Shown here: positions 38,746 to 48,921 of the stretch, one piece after another
Layout of the letters: each line of letters starts with the position of its first letter
Numbering within the stretch: the stretch's first letter is position 1
Source: Trileptium ribeirensis
Lineage: Eukaryota; Nematoda; Enoplea; Enoplida; Thoracostomopsidae
Direction: 5' to 3'
NCBI GenBank assembly: GCA_030248225.1
Contig: JASANE010019223.1
Location: 33,494 to 97,493 of the forward strand
Length of the DNA: 64,000 nucleotides
Translations under genes and position numbers: made by a program
The notes under the pieces: generated by a model
Database searches by the model: none
The model's input: the letters and a program-made list of their open reading frames with translations, nothing else
What the model was told of the DNA's origin: nothing

Positions 38746-40460
38746 ATTATGTATGTTCTTATTTGTAAGGATGTGAGTAATATAATAAAATATGAGTTAG
38801 CGGAAACACAAATGTATACAAAGAATTTCTAGAATGCTTTCTCGCATTTCTCGAATTGCATGCTTGCTTTAAGAATGCAGTTCGAGAAAGCATTTTTCAG
38901 AAATGTATACAAATTTTTTTCATAAGATTATGTATGCTCTTACGTGTAAGGATGTGAGTAATATAATAAAATATGAGATAGCGGAAATATAAACGTATAC
39001 ATAAAATTTCTAGAATGCTTTCTCGCATTTCTCGAATTGCATGCTTGGTTTAAGAATGCAGTCAGAGAAAGCATTTTTTCAGAAATGTATACAAATTTTT
39101 TTCATAAGATTATGTATGCTCTTACGTGTAAGGATGTGAGTAATATAATAAAATATGAGTTAGCGGAAATACAAATGTATACAAAGAATTTCTAGAATGC
39201 TTTCTCGCATTTCTCGAATTGCATGCTTGCTTTAAGAATGCAGTTCGAGAAAGCATTTTTTCAGAAATGTATACACATTTTTTTTCATAAGATTATGTAT
39301 GCTCTTACGTGTAAGGATGTGAGTAATATAATAAAATATGAGTTAGCGGAAATACAAATGTATACAAAGAATTTTTAGAATGCTTTCTCGCATTTCTCGA
39401 ATTGCATGCTTGCTTTAAGAAGCAGTTCGAGAAAGCATTTTTTCAGAAATGTATACAAATTTTTTCATAAGATTATGTATGCTCTTACGTGTAAGGATGT
39501 GAGTAATATAATAAAATATGAGATAGCGGAAATACAAACGTATACATAAAATTTCTAGAATGCTTTCTCGCATTTCTCGAATTGCATGCTTGGTTTAAGA
39601 ATGCAGTCCGAGAAAGCATTTTTTCAGAAATGTATACAAATTTTTTCATAAAATTATGTATGCTCTTACGTGTAAAGATGTGAGTAATATAATAAAATAT
39701 GAGATAGCGGAAATACAAATGTATACAAATGATTTCTAGAATACTTTGTCGTATTTCTGGAATTGCATGCTTGCTTTAAGAATGCAGTTCGAGAAAGAAT
39801 TTTTTCAGAAATGTATACAAATTTTTTTCGTAAAATTATGTATTTTCTTACATGTAAAGATGTGAGTAATATAATGAAATACGACAAAACGGAAATACAA
39901 ATGCATACAAATGTTTTTCAGAACGATTTCTCGCATTTCTCGAATTGCATGCTTGCTTTAAGAATACAGTTCGACATTTTTTCTGAAATGTTTACATTTT
40001 TTTTCATAAAATTATAATGTTCTTACGCGTAGGGATGTGAGTAATACAATAAAATATGAGATAGCGGAAATACAAATGTATACAGATTTTTAGAATGCTT
40101 TCTCGCATTTCTCGAATAGCATGCTTGCCTTAGGAATGCAGTTCGAGAAATCGTTTTTTCAGAAATGTTTACAATCTTTTTTCATAAAATTACGTATGTT
40201 CTTACGTATAAGGAATATAATAAAATATGAGATAGCGGAAATACAAATGTATACAAAAGATGTTTAGAATGCTTTCTCGCATTTCTCGAATTGTATGCTT
40301 GCTTACAGAATACAGTTCGATAAAGTATTTTTCAGAAATGTATACAATTCTTTTCAGAAAATTGTATATGTCCTTATTTGTAAGGATATGAGCAATATAA
40401 TAATATATGATATAGCGGAAATACAAATGTATACCAATGTGTTAAAACAAATGTATACAA
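38735..40460. repeat. Tandem array, about 180 bp x 10, hairpin in each unit
   Basis: Ten units with a GGATGTGAGTAATATAAT-type marker at about 38769, 38950, 39132, 39315, 39495, 39676, 39858, 40033, 40212 and 40384 (periods 172-183). Inside each, AATGCTTTCTCG is followed about 40 nt later by CGAGAAAGCATT, a 12-bp perfect stem in well-preserved copies. A competing pairing TTTCTCGAATTGCATGC with GAATGCAGTTCGAGAAA is also possible. Central units are the most alike, and the last three are the most diverged. Minus-strand frames of 73-77 codons are repeat artefacts. Confidence 0.93.
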
Positions 40461-40705
40461 CCTACAAAAGACAGTAAAGTAAATAAATCAAGGATTTTTG
40501 AAATTATGAATTGCCGCTTGAAAGACTTCCCGGTTTCCACTTGACATTTGATGTAGAATGCTCACGTGTGTCTTTTACCAGGATTTATATCCGTACAACA
40601 TACTACAATATATTATTGGTTTTTCCCAGGTGATTGAGGTAGTCTATTAATATGAATAGTTTTATTTAATTGGAAACTATTTCTGTTGTATGTATATATT
40701 ATTGC

Positions 40706-41319
40706 GGCATAAGTCTAATATCGGGGCCCAAGAAATGAAAAAAATTTTTTGCTCCGATTTGCCTAAAATTTTGCATACGGGGGTTTTCCAGGCATAAGTC
40801 TAATATCGGGGCCCAAGAAATGAAAAAAATTTTTTGCTCCGATTTGCCTAAAATTTTGCATACGGGGGTTTTCCAGTATGGGGAATTCATTTTTGACACT
40901 TTTAGCGAAAAAAAATTTTTTGACCAAAAAAATTTTTTTTGACCCAAAAAATTTTGAAAAAAATTTTTTTTGCCGAAATTCACCCAAAACCATTTTTTGA
41001 TGCCAACAGAAAAATCAACATATTCAACTTACTTTTTGGATTTGATGCAGTGCGTTAGTTGTTGAATGTAAGTGAATATAAGTGAATTGTTGAAAAGTAA
41101 GTTGAATATGTTGATTTTTCTGTTGGCATCAAAAAATGGTTTTGGGTGAATTTCGGCAAAAAAAATTTTTTTCAAAATTTTTTTGGTCAAAAAATTTTTT
41201 TTCGCTAAAAGTGTCAAAAATGAATTCCCCATACTGGAAAACCCCCGTATGCAAAATTTTAGGCAAATCGGAGCAAAAAATTTTTTTCATTTCTTGGGCC
41301 CCGATATTAGACTTATGCC
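40706..41319. mobile_element. Foldback element, 614 bp, with exact 8-bp target duplication
   Basis: The left end GGCATAAGTCTAATATCGGG is the exact inverse of the right end CCCGATATTAGACTTATGCC. Apart from one duplicated outer 85-bp block on the left (40706-40790 and 40791-40875), the left arm up to 41036 mirrors the right arm 41093-41319 around a 56-bp spacer. The element is bounded on both sides by ATTATTGC (40698-40705 and 41320-41327), a perfect 8-bp target-site duplication. Eight bp suits hAT superfamily insertion. It is non-coding; open frames across it are mirror-image artefacts. Confidence 0.93.
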
Positions 41320-41763
41320 ATTATTGCAATATCAACATTGTCTAATGCGATTGTCGGATAACAATACTTCGCACTTACAAACAAATCAGGATGCCGTATT
41401 TAGTTCCGTTTAACTTTCGGATTAGGATGTCGAATCTACTATAACGGAGGTTATAATTGACGATCTATACAGATCATTAATACGTTTTGGATGGTAGGTG
41501 TGATGCTGGCCCTAGCCGATTATTAACTACCGGGTAAGAAAATGGAACGTTATATATCTATAAATATATATACAAGTTAATATGTGTCTAAGTATAGATA
41601 AATCATTAAACAAATTATTTATTTATATACATATTTATAAATAATTAATATATATTATATATGCATATTTATCACAAAATATATAAATATGTCATGATAT
41701 TTACTTGGTCACTTGGTTTGCGGTAATAATTTACGTATAACACAGAGCCTATAATAATCGAAT

Positions 41764-42471
41764 CCTCTGAAGAGTGTGACACATTTCAGCTTTTCCCTAC
41801 TATCAGCCGCCCTACGTCACGGTCGGTTTCGCTGTTACCCTCCACACCAAGTGAGTCGAAAGAAAGATGCTCTCCACCCATGTTCTTGGAGCACTATATC
41901 CAGACGTCCCATGTTTTCGACCCAGGTTTTTACCACTTAGCGCAGACGTCCGAGGTTTTTGATTGAATAGAGAACACCCCACCTCCCCCTCTACAGCAGG
42001 TTTGTGACACACTTTTTCAAGACTTGTACAACTTTTTCAACCACTTTTTCAGACCCCCAGTTTTTCAACTCACGTTTTAAGGCCCCAAGTTTTCGACACA
42101 TTAAAAAATTATTTTTTTGGTGTTTCGAGAACTTAGGGCTTAAAACGTGAGTCGAAAAACTGGGGGGTGGTCTGAAACAGTGGTGTAAAAAGCTGGACAA
42201 GTATGAAAAAATGGATTGAAAACCTGGGGTATGCGTTTAATGGGTCGAAAACCTGGGGTGTTGAGCTGCTTCTAAAACCTGTGTGTGGTATAAATCGCTG
42301 GGTCAAAAACCTGGGTAGTCTGGATTTGGTACCCCAAGAACATGGGTAGGCTGGGTCATATTTTCGACCCACTTGGGCGGTCGAAAACGTATTGTAAGGG
42401 AGAAAACGACCGCTACATTCCGCGCGCGATGGTAATGGAAAGCTGAAAAATGTCACTTTCTTCAGCAGAGG
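41764..42471. mobile_element. Second foldback element, about 708 bp
   Basis: The outer ends CCTCTGAAGAGTGTGACAC and GTCACTTTCTTCAGCAGAGG are inversely related. Inner blocks mirror as well: CACCCATGTTCTTGG with CCAAGAACATGGGTAG, and CCCCCAGTTTTTCAACTCAC with GTGAGTCGAAAAACTGGGGG. Only about 20 AT-rich bases (42100-42119) separate the arms. Pairing is imperfect, so the element is older than the one at 40706. No clear target duplication. The 66-107 codon frames are incidental. Confidence 0.75.
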
Positions 42472-43364
42472 AGACTATCATCGATTCTTGATGTATTTGA
42501 TCTTCTTATTGACAGTGAAAGAGGCTGCGTTTATTGAAAATTAAAAACTCTCCTTCCTACAGGTATAAGGACTTGGAATATGCTGTTATCGCAAAAACAG
42601 TTTAATTAGTTAGTTACAGCAATAATAATGGTTTATGAATATTACACAATGTACTCTAGGTGCTAAGCAGAGCAAGCTCAATAAAAAATTTGGAGGATCC
42701 AGAATTTTTTTTACGGGAGACGGCTCGTACCTCTACCTATCCTTAGTGTTTTTAGGTATTTTGTTTTTTCAAATTTTTGGTGGCTAGTCTAAGGTTTAAG
42801 AGGGTAGGAGGGCTCGAGCCCTACCTTCCTCTGCATCCGCTAGTCCAGTCCAGACACGGCCTATTAAGATTTTATAGTTCGATCAATTACATTTGCATCG
42901 TTGCATATATTTTATTTGATGTTGACGTTTCGATGTCTATCTAAAATTGTTACAATTTCAACTATTAAAATAGCAGTTACCATTCTAAAAGTAGGAATTT
43001 CCAAACATTGCCTTTTCATATGAGACACTAAAATGACGAAAAATGAGCTGAATCTATCAATTATTAGTAAAATGTGATCCGAACAACCAAAGATGTAAAA
43101 GTATATATTTAGTTTAGTCGCTATTTAATTGGTAGCGTCTTGCAATTAAAATAAGAAAAACGTTTTAATTTATAAAAAATTGTATAATCCAGTGTTCACT
43201 TCCATTTTTTTTCCAAAATCGTAAATACTAAGAACATGTTCATAGTGGTGGGGAGAGGAGAGCTTATCCCCCTGGTGCTCGGACTCCTCGGGTGAGTGCC
43301 GATCTTCCTGGCAAGTAGTTCGATCCCTCAACCCTCCATCCAGCCACAGTGGGCGCCGAAGGCG

Positions 43365-43560
43365 TACTGAAAATTTTGGCAAAAAATCGGGGAAAAATAA
43401 GCAAAATTGGCGACATCTGTGGAAAATTGCCAAAAATTTGGGAAATATAGGCAACAATTGGGGAAAATTGGCAGAAATCGGGGTGAAAATGTCAAGCAAC
43501 ACTTGGGCAAAAATCTGGGAAAATCGTCAAAAATTTGAATTAATTTTGAGTTCGAAAACC
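43365..43560. repeat. Degenerate GGGGAAAATTGGC-type minisatellite
   Basis: Irregular repetition of GGGGAAAA-TTGGCA words at roughly 22-28 bp spacing, between GC-rich patches (43240-43340 and 43577-43690). The patches look like remnants of one larger repeat. Minus-strand frames of 110-124 codons rich in Phe/Pro come from this composition. Confidence 0.5.
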
Positions 43561-43810
43561 TTTTCCAAATTTTAACCCCTTGTGACGGCCCACCTCCCCC
43601 CCCGCCGCCTACCGTATGATCCCCCAGCGGAGGCCAAAAATTTCTCCATCCTCTCCCCGCGGAAGCACCTGCTATTTTGCCGGGACCTCGGGCCTCGTGC
43701 ATGTATGACCATGTTCATATTGCATCCGTTCCAATTCCATTTGCCGTCACATTGTATCCGATGCAATACATCCATATTCTGCGCTTACTTATTAGGCCAG
43801 AATATTGGCG

Positions 43811-44332
43811 CCGGACTCAGCTCAGCTTGGCTCGGCTCTAGAGCCGAACTGAGTCTGCCATGATGTCCGAAGAGTCAAGCCAGAGCCGGATATGCGTCTG
43901 CGCGAGCGGAGCCGAGCTGAGTCTAATGTATCTGGAGAAGCTGTGGTCGCCTCTTAAAAGCTCTTTTCTAAAACAACAAGCGTAATTGTAACTTCTTATG
44001 TAAGTACAGTAGTCACAGTCAACCAACAGCAATAACAGCTCATATAACCTCGTGCAGACTCTTAACCGCTCTAAAAGTAAAGCAAATGTATATGTCGATT
44101 GCATGTTGTCTTCACTCTTGAAACGGAAACTGTTATTATTAGGATCCTAAGCTCCAGCCGAGCTTGGATATACATCAGAAGGGATGATCCGAGCGAATCG
44201 CGCTTGGTTCACGAAGACCTTAGCTAAAGCCTAAGATCTGTTTCTGAGAGTAATGTCGAGCGCAACCGGGCTTGGTTCACGAATAGCAGTGCCAAGCTAG
44301 AGCCTGAACATCTGGCTTTTTCTCACCTCTAG
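43811..44332. mobile_element. hAT-like dispersed element, family copy 2
   Basis: Same family as 31455 and 52471. It has GAGCCGAACTGAGTCTGCCA near the left, the CTCTTAAAAGCTCTTTTCTA landmark, GTAGTCACAGTCA, and the right end GGCTTTTTCTCACCTCTAG, which read inversely begins CTAGAGGTGAGAAA. It ends about 290 bp before the next ARHGAP-like exon. Confidence 0.65.
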
Positions 44333-44622
44333 CTTGCCGTATACTGAATGTATGTTGACTGTATTTTTCATACCCTATTATCCTATCCGGATCCGATAAA
44401 ATTGTAGTTGCGCCATCGCATCGGATCAGATTTGATGCAGTGAGAGCACACCCAATATACATATTGTTGTTCGATCGATTATATTTGCAATGAAATTAAA
44501 ATACGTTCAGCAAGACAAAAGAAGATGACAATACGTTTTGAATAGTATACGTTTACAACAAATAAGTTCAAGCGCCCAACTATTTATTATTTATATCAAA
44601 TCAGTTGTTGTTTTTACTTTAG

Positions 44623-44758
44623 GATACCAACAACCGCAATCTCGGGTCAGCATAGATCTTACGCTGCTCAACCCGGAACCCGACCAAAAAATGCGGCAAA
44701 ACGCCAATCTGCAGCAGTAACTGACGCTGCTTCCGTCAATACATTTTCATCCGACAAG
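44623..44758 (+). CDS. ARHGAP21/23: ARHGAP21/23-like RhoGAP, linker exon 2
   Basis: Internal exon of 136 nt, acceptor TTTTTACTTTAG, donor GACAAG|GTAAGC. One spare base completes Lys from the previous exon, then 45 codons end in phase 0. It reads IPTTAISGQHRSYAAQPG, then TRPKNAAKRQSAAV and ends NTFSSDK: basic, Ala/Ser/Thr-rich and without a fold, as expected for the disordered region before the PH domain in ARHGAP21/23. The other two frames contain stops, so the open frame is informative. The last bases and donor are duplicated 36 bp downstream, offering an in-frame alternative end. Confidence 0.7.
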
Positions 44759-44805
44759 GTAAGCTATATATTATTTGCATTTTCATCCGACAAGGTAAGC
44801 TATAT
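44742..44805 (+). repeat. Tandem duplication of exon end plus 5' splice site (36-bp period)
   Basis: CATTTTCATCCGACAAGGTA followed by AGCTATAT occurs at 44742 and again at 44778, giving two identical donors AAG|GTAAGC at 44759 and 44795. Use of the second would extend the exon by VSYILFAFSSDK (12 codons, no stop, frame kept). Confidence 0.9.
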
Positions 44806-45468
44806 GTGTAAGACGCGAGATTTTACACACCTTTCTGCCCTTACGTTATTCATTTCCTTATTTGAATGTTCTACCTTATTATAAACATGTCTGGCAATGT
44901 TCTGCGAACGCTAGTAAGCATGCTGGGCGGACGGCGCTTAATGAATTCTTTTTCTCGAGTCGTATGAACGCGTTTCAGAAACAGAACACAGCAGTAAATG
45001 TACAGTCTCGTATGTGCCATAGGAACTGAATAAATTTGTATTATTGTATTTGTATTTTTAAGTTATTGTTCTCTTATCGCGTTATTTTCCGTAGTTTAAT
45101 GCTTCAGGTGAAGAACTGTCCAGTTTTTATTTAACTGTTATTATTAGCAAATTAATATTAATTGCATATATATAACCTTTTCACGATATGGTTTACTAAA
45201 GAAATATATATAGTTTATCAGATATAGCTATGGATACAGTAAAACCAACCAAAATTTGGTATCAATGCATAACTTATAGATATGTACAATACAATACAAT
45301 ACAAATTTATTCAATACAAATGTATGTGTTATAATGTATTGAAAAGGGCGCAACAAAAAGGCGGCTGACGCCCTCACCCAATTTTTTCGAAGCAGCCCTC
45401 ACTTTTCAAAAAAAATTGTCGTAGCGCCTCTCTTTTGTGTGCTCCCCCTGTTTTTAGCAGGGAAAGGA

Positions 45469-46417
45469 ATTAATGTTACATCCAAAATTGCTTAATAGTA
45501 CATCCAAAATAAATTTACAGACCGCCCGATATTTAAATTTAGTAGTCTTAATAGTGCATCCAAACTTGCCTCATGCCTGCGTTAAAACTGCTGCGCTCAA
45601 AGCACTGTCACCATATTTAACCCGCTTACAATATGTCATTCGGTTATACAGCTGCCTGTCCTGGGGAATATCCAATCCAGACAGTGCCAATGAAAGTTTA
45701 ATTTGTGTGGCTGTCATCCCAATCGCGAGACCTTCTTCAACTTTGCTTTTAGTATCCGGCGTCATTCCTTGCGTTGGATTACCATGCTCGTGCGTCCCAG
45801 CCTGATACACAGTAAACTTCGATCCATCATTCGGAATTTCCAAGCAGAGTTTAAAATTGCAGGAAAATAGCTTACTATTCTTGCAAACAAAAGTCATTTT
45901 TCGGGAGGCGGATAGTCTTTTATCCATGTGACAACGAACATTCTGGGTAGCTATAAATTCCTGTGCCGCGGAATGCGTACTGAAGTCTCTTAAAAGCTCC
46001 CACCCGATTGTGTGCTTTGGCATACTGATAAATACGAAATATAGGTAACAGGATCGAGAACAGTTGAACGTCGAAGAAAAGTCGAATGAACTTGAATTAA
46101 ATGTGGCAGATAACAGTGAGAATTTTGGCGAACTATGAATTTATTAACTCTTGTCAGCGTGAGAGTAACAAACGTTGAGAAACGCTATGACTTGACTGTG
46201 ACCTCAAATTACATATATATGATATGGGATACAGAACTATTTCGCTAGAAATACAGCTGTGTACCACAAATGACGGACAAATTTGTCAATTTTTAAATGT
46301 ACTACCAATCTGTCTGAATGTTTCACTTACAATTTTGGATGTATTATTAAGAGTATAGAAGCATTAAAATATTTTATTTTGGATGCACTATTAAGTGTTT
46401 TTGGATGTACAATTAAT
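45469..46417. mobile_element. Compact Mutator-like (MULE-type) element with 3+3 subterminal repeats
   Basis: The ends are inverted: ATTAATGTTACATCCAAAA at 45469, and the right end read inversely is ATTAATTGTACATCCAAAA. The motif recurs inside each end: left copies near 45472, 45493 and 45549, right copies near 46333, 46379 and 46400, in opposite orientation and at nearly mirror-image spacing. Such multiple subterminal motifs are normally transposase binding sites. Between them lies one 150-codon minus-strand ORF. Target duplication not clear. Confidence 0.7.
45571..46023 (-). CDS. Transposon-encoded protein with FLYWCH/WRKY-GCM1-like zinc motif
   Basis: Intact 150-codon ORF from ATG to stop filling the element at 45469-46417. 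Residues 44-77 show F-x-C...C-x-x-x-x-C...H-x-H (MTFVCKNSKLFSC, then FKLCLEI, then AGTHEHG), the arrangement of FLYWCH/WRKY-GCM1 zinc fingers that form the N-terminal DNA-binding part of many Mutator-like transposases. The C-terminal part (GMTATQIKLSLALSG, then RQLYNRMTYCKRVKYG) resembles the linker before the catalytic DDE domain. The DDE domain is absent, so the protein may bind the ends but should not cut. Either a truncated transposase or a one-protein non-autonomous element. ORF call firm, family call from motif recall. Confidence 0.6.
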   Translation of the reverse strand: MPKHTIGWELLRDFSTHSAAQEFIATQNVRCHMDKRLSASRKMTFVCKNSKLFSCNFKLCLEIPNDGSKFTVYQAGTHEHGNPTQGMTPDTKSKVEEGLAIGMTATQIKLSLALSGLDIPQDRQLYNRMTYCKRVKYGDSALSAAVLTQA

Positions 46418-47124
46418 AATTTTCCATTTAGCAGCACGTTGCCCCACTATATATATGTGTTACGTGCTATACCGTAGCGTTTGAACGTGCTTGTATCGAT
46501 CAACGTGATTGATGTCTAATGCGTATATAAAGTATAAATATTAAGGCATACTCAATATGTTCAAAAATTTCATTATATAAATTTAATTCATTGCATTAAA
46601 ATTTAAATAAAATTTGTTATAACCATGTTTTTACAAATCTTATCTAATATTTACGAATTTGATGTCAAAAGTATCACAGGTATTAATTTTAAATATTTAT
46701 ACGAAAATTTTGTGCTAACATTATTATGCATCGAGTGTCTAAAATTTGACATATTTTGTGAGTCATGAACGAAAAACATAGTCAATAATTACGTGATCGA
46801 CTAGTATATAGACGGACACATACGGAGATAAAACGGCAATGTGAATGTAATTTGGCGAGTACACCAACAGAAAAGCACAACCAGGATGTACAACTTTGTG
46901 AAGAATCGATAAACGTGTCTCAGATAATTTTGAAAAACTATTGTAATTTAGCATTTGCCACACAATAAGAATTTCCGTATTGCATTTACTAGCAGATATA
47001 ATTATTATAAAGGAACATTATTTTGAAGCAGGAGGTAGGTTATATTTTTGTTGCAATAGGTAGTTACTCCAACCCCGCTTCCCTAGTTCAATTTAAATAT
47101 TTTATTTAAATATTCTACTGCCTT

Positions 47125-47200
47125 AACGCCCGATGCAAACCTCGTTACACTGACTTTACCAGTTACTAGTATGTGTATGGTTAATAAACGATTTTGTTTG
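47125..47200. repeat. Dispersed repeat, copy 2
   Basis: Matches 20105-20190: CGCCCGATGCAAACCTCGTT, CTGACTTTACCAGTTACT, TATGGTTAATAAACGATTTT. Same orientation as copy 1. It lies about 180 bp before the PH-start exon. Confidence 0.6.
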
Positions 47201-47378
47201 TTTTGTTTGTGTACACAAGAAACCCGTCGATGCATTAGTTGTCATCTGAACACTTGTTTTCACTGTTTAACGCAGATACGCATTGAAAGGATGAAGTAGG
47301 GGACTGGCCATGTGTCGCCAGCGATATGTTGCATTTTCCTTGTTTTACAGCACAAAATGTTGCGTTTTTTATTTTTAG

Positions 47379-47849
47379 ATAACGATAACGTCAACTTCAG
47401 CAATACCCCAGCCGCCAATGTCAACATTTTCGCTGTCTTCGTCATCGTACAACGGTTCAGCAGCGTCGCCATCTTCGCGCCAACAACGCCTGTCAACTCC
47501 TGCTGCTATGATGTCCCCACTTACAGCCGCTCGCGGAAGCCAGCACAGGCCATCAGTGCCTACTTCGGCGTCTCCCGGCCGCGATGGCTTCAGTGGCGTG
47601 AGGCCATCGACATCTGCGAGCGCCAGTGCACGAACCGGCGGACGTCTTGGTCACTCTACACCTGCTCCGCCGCCACAGTACGTTCGTCGCTTAGGACAGC
47701 TTGGTCACAAGCAACGTCGACGTGTAGGTGGGAAGAAGACGACTGACGCGGCCGGCCGGGGAAGTGGTAGTGCTTGGAAGCATTTTTGGGTGTTACTCGA
47801 GCGACAAGTGATGTATCTCGCAAAAGAACAGCCAAAATTTGACCATGGG
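47379..47849 (+). CDS. ARHGAP21/23: ARHGAP21/23-like RhoGAP, Ser/Pro-rich region and start of PH domain
   Basis: Exon of 471 nt (157 codons), phase 0 at both ends, acceptor TTTTTATTTTTAG and donor CATGGG|GTTAGT. It starts ITITSTSAIPQPPMSTFS and continues as a Ser/Pro/Arg-rich disordered region of about 110 residues. It ends with the first strands of a PH domain: RVGGKKTTDAAG, then GSAWKHFWVLLERQVMYLAK and EQPKFDHG. The WKHFWVLL...MYLAKE pattern corresponds to strands 2-4 of the PH domain of ARHGAP21/23 (W-K-x-x-x-V-L-x-x-x-x-L-Y-L-Y-K). The exon is more GC-rich than its introns. An overlapping 144-codon frame at 47312 is a shadow. An acceptor slightly further in, at TTCAG 47400, cannot be excluded. 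Confidence 0.85.
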
Positions 47850-48921
47850 GTTAGTTGGAACTGATTTTCTGCGAAACTTATAGGGGAATATGGTATAATA
47901 TTTGGGTCTTTTCAGTTAGCCTTGCCATTTTGTACAATCGCTAGTTCCGCAAATACAGGATTGAATTTATGCAAGATTGATACCGAAACAGACGAAGATG
48001 TTTCGGTGTCAAGGCGGTTCAGATAATTCCTGTTTTGAAAAATGGGAATGGTTTAATAAAAATAAATGGATGACTTCATATAAATTTGCAATGAACGATT
48101 CCAGTTAAAAATTTTTATTATTTTTGGTAATTAAGGGATACAATCCCTGCAATCTTCCGTTTTGGTTTTGTGGTTGGGCGCTACTGAGGTTTGGTATGAA
48201 TCTGTAGGTGTCGCTTGGGCAACGATAGCTGCTGATAAGCAATCCACTAATGAGGAAGGTAATTAGCAGAATGGTTTTGGTATAATGATGAATTTGCAGT
48301 CCCCGAAATAGGTTTACAATTTTCACGCTTTGTGGATATAAAAAACTGACCCGCTGATACAGATCTATTAGCGATGGACCAGACTGTGATTTTAGCTGGT
48401 GAGCTCTTTTGAAATGGCCTGGGGACATGGAGGTATAGCTGTAGCAAGACAATACAGATTTTGACCAAATAAAATTCCTTGAATATTTTGAGAGCATTAT
48501 TGCTCAATAAGACAATATTGTTTATTATCCTTAGTGTTTAGCTTTTTTACCCTGTTGTGACAAACATTCTTCAAGAAGATATATATGATTTCGCCTAACG
48601 CCAAACCCTCTAAATGGTTGTCCTTTCGAACTAGGAACATCGTTGACGCAAAATGGTTGCAATTATTTTTATACCTGTAACCTGCTAATAAATTTATGAG
48701 TGGCTTGTATTTGAAAACACAATGGAAAGTATAGTAACTATGGTGCAATATTTGGTAAAAACTTAAATTTTTCACCGCGTTACATTAAAGCGTTCTTCAT
48801 TCTGGTACCCCAGCTATTGTTTTGTTTTTCGTTTATTTATCTTTAGCCAGTTTGTAGCAAGAAAATTTGAAGGATCAAAATTCATTAAAATAAACATTAT
48901 TTGTCATAGCGTTGATTTCAG
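47850..48921. other. Intron within the PH domain
   Basis: GTTAGT to GATTTCAG, 1.07 kb, AT-rich. Minus-strand frames at 48105-48507 show no domain. Nothing else seen. Confidence 0.75.

Larger units (their letters stand above)
28196..44622. other. Large (16.4 kb) intron of the ARHGAP-like gene
   Basis: Runs from GTAGGT to TTTTTACTTTAG. The flanking phases (2 and 1) match, so it could be a single intron; a skipped small exon cannot be excluded. Transposons and arrays inside are listed separately. Stretches where I see nothing nameable: about 28780-30220, 31970-33470, 34040-35960, 37860-38630, 41330-41760 and 42480-43360. A GC-rich patch at 34685-34835 is open on the minus strand (79 codons) but has no domain. 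Confidence 0.55.
44759..47378. other. Intron of the ARHGAP-like gene
   Basis: GTAAGC to TTTTTATTTTTAG. It contains the Mutator-like element and the dispersed repeat at 47125. The rest (44810-45460 and 46430-47120) is AT-rich with a short (AATAC)n run near 45288-45320; nothing else nameable. Confidence 0.65.

Noticed and set aside
40699..41413. ORFs of 67-94 codons on both strands with the same peptide readings
   Set aside because: Mirror copies of the arms of the foldback element; the duplication of peptides comes from the inverted repeat.
43170..43775. Minus-strand ORFs of 110 and 124 codons
   Set aside because: Composition follows the GGGGAAAATTGGC repeat and flanking GC-rich patches; Phe/Pro-rich low complexity with no domain.
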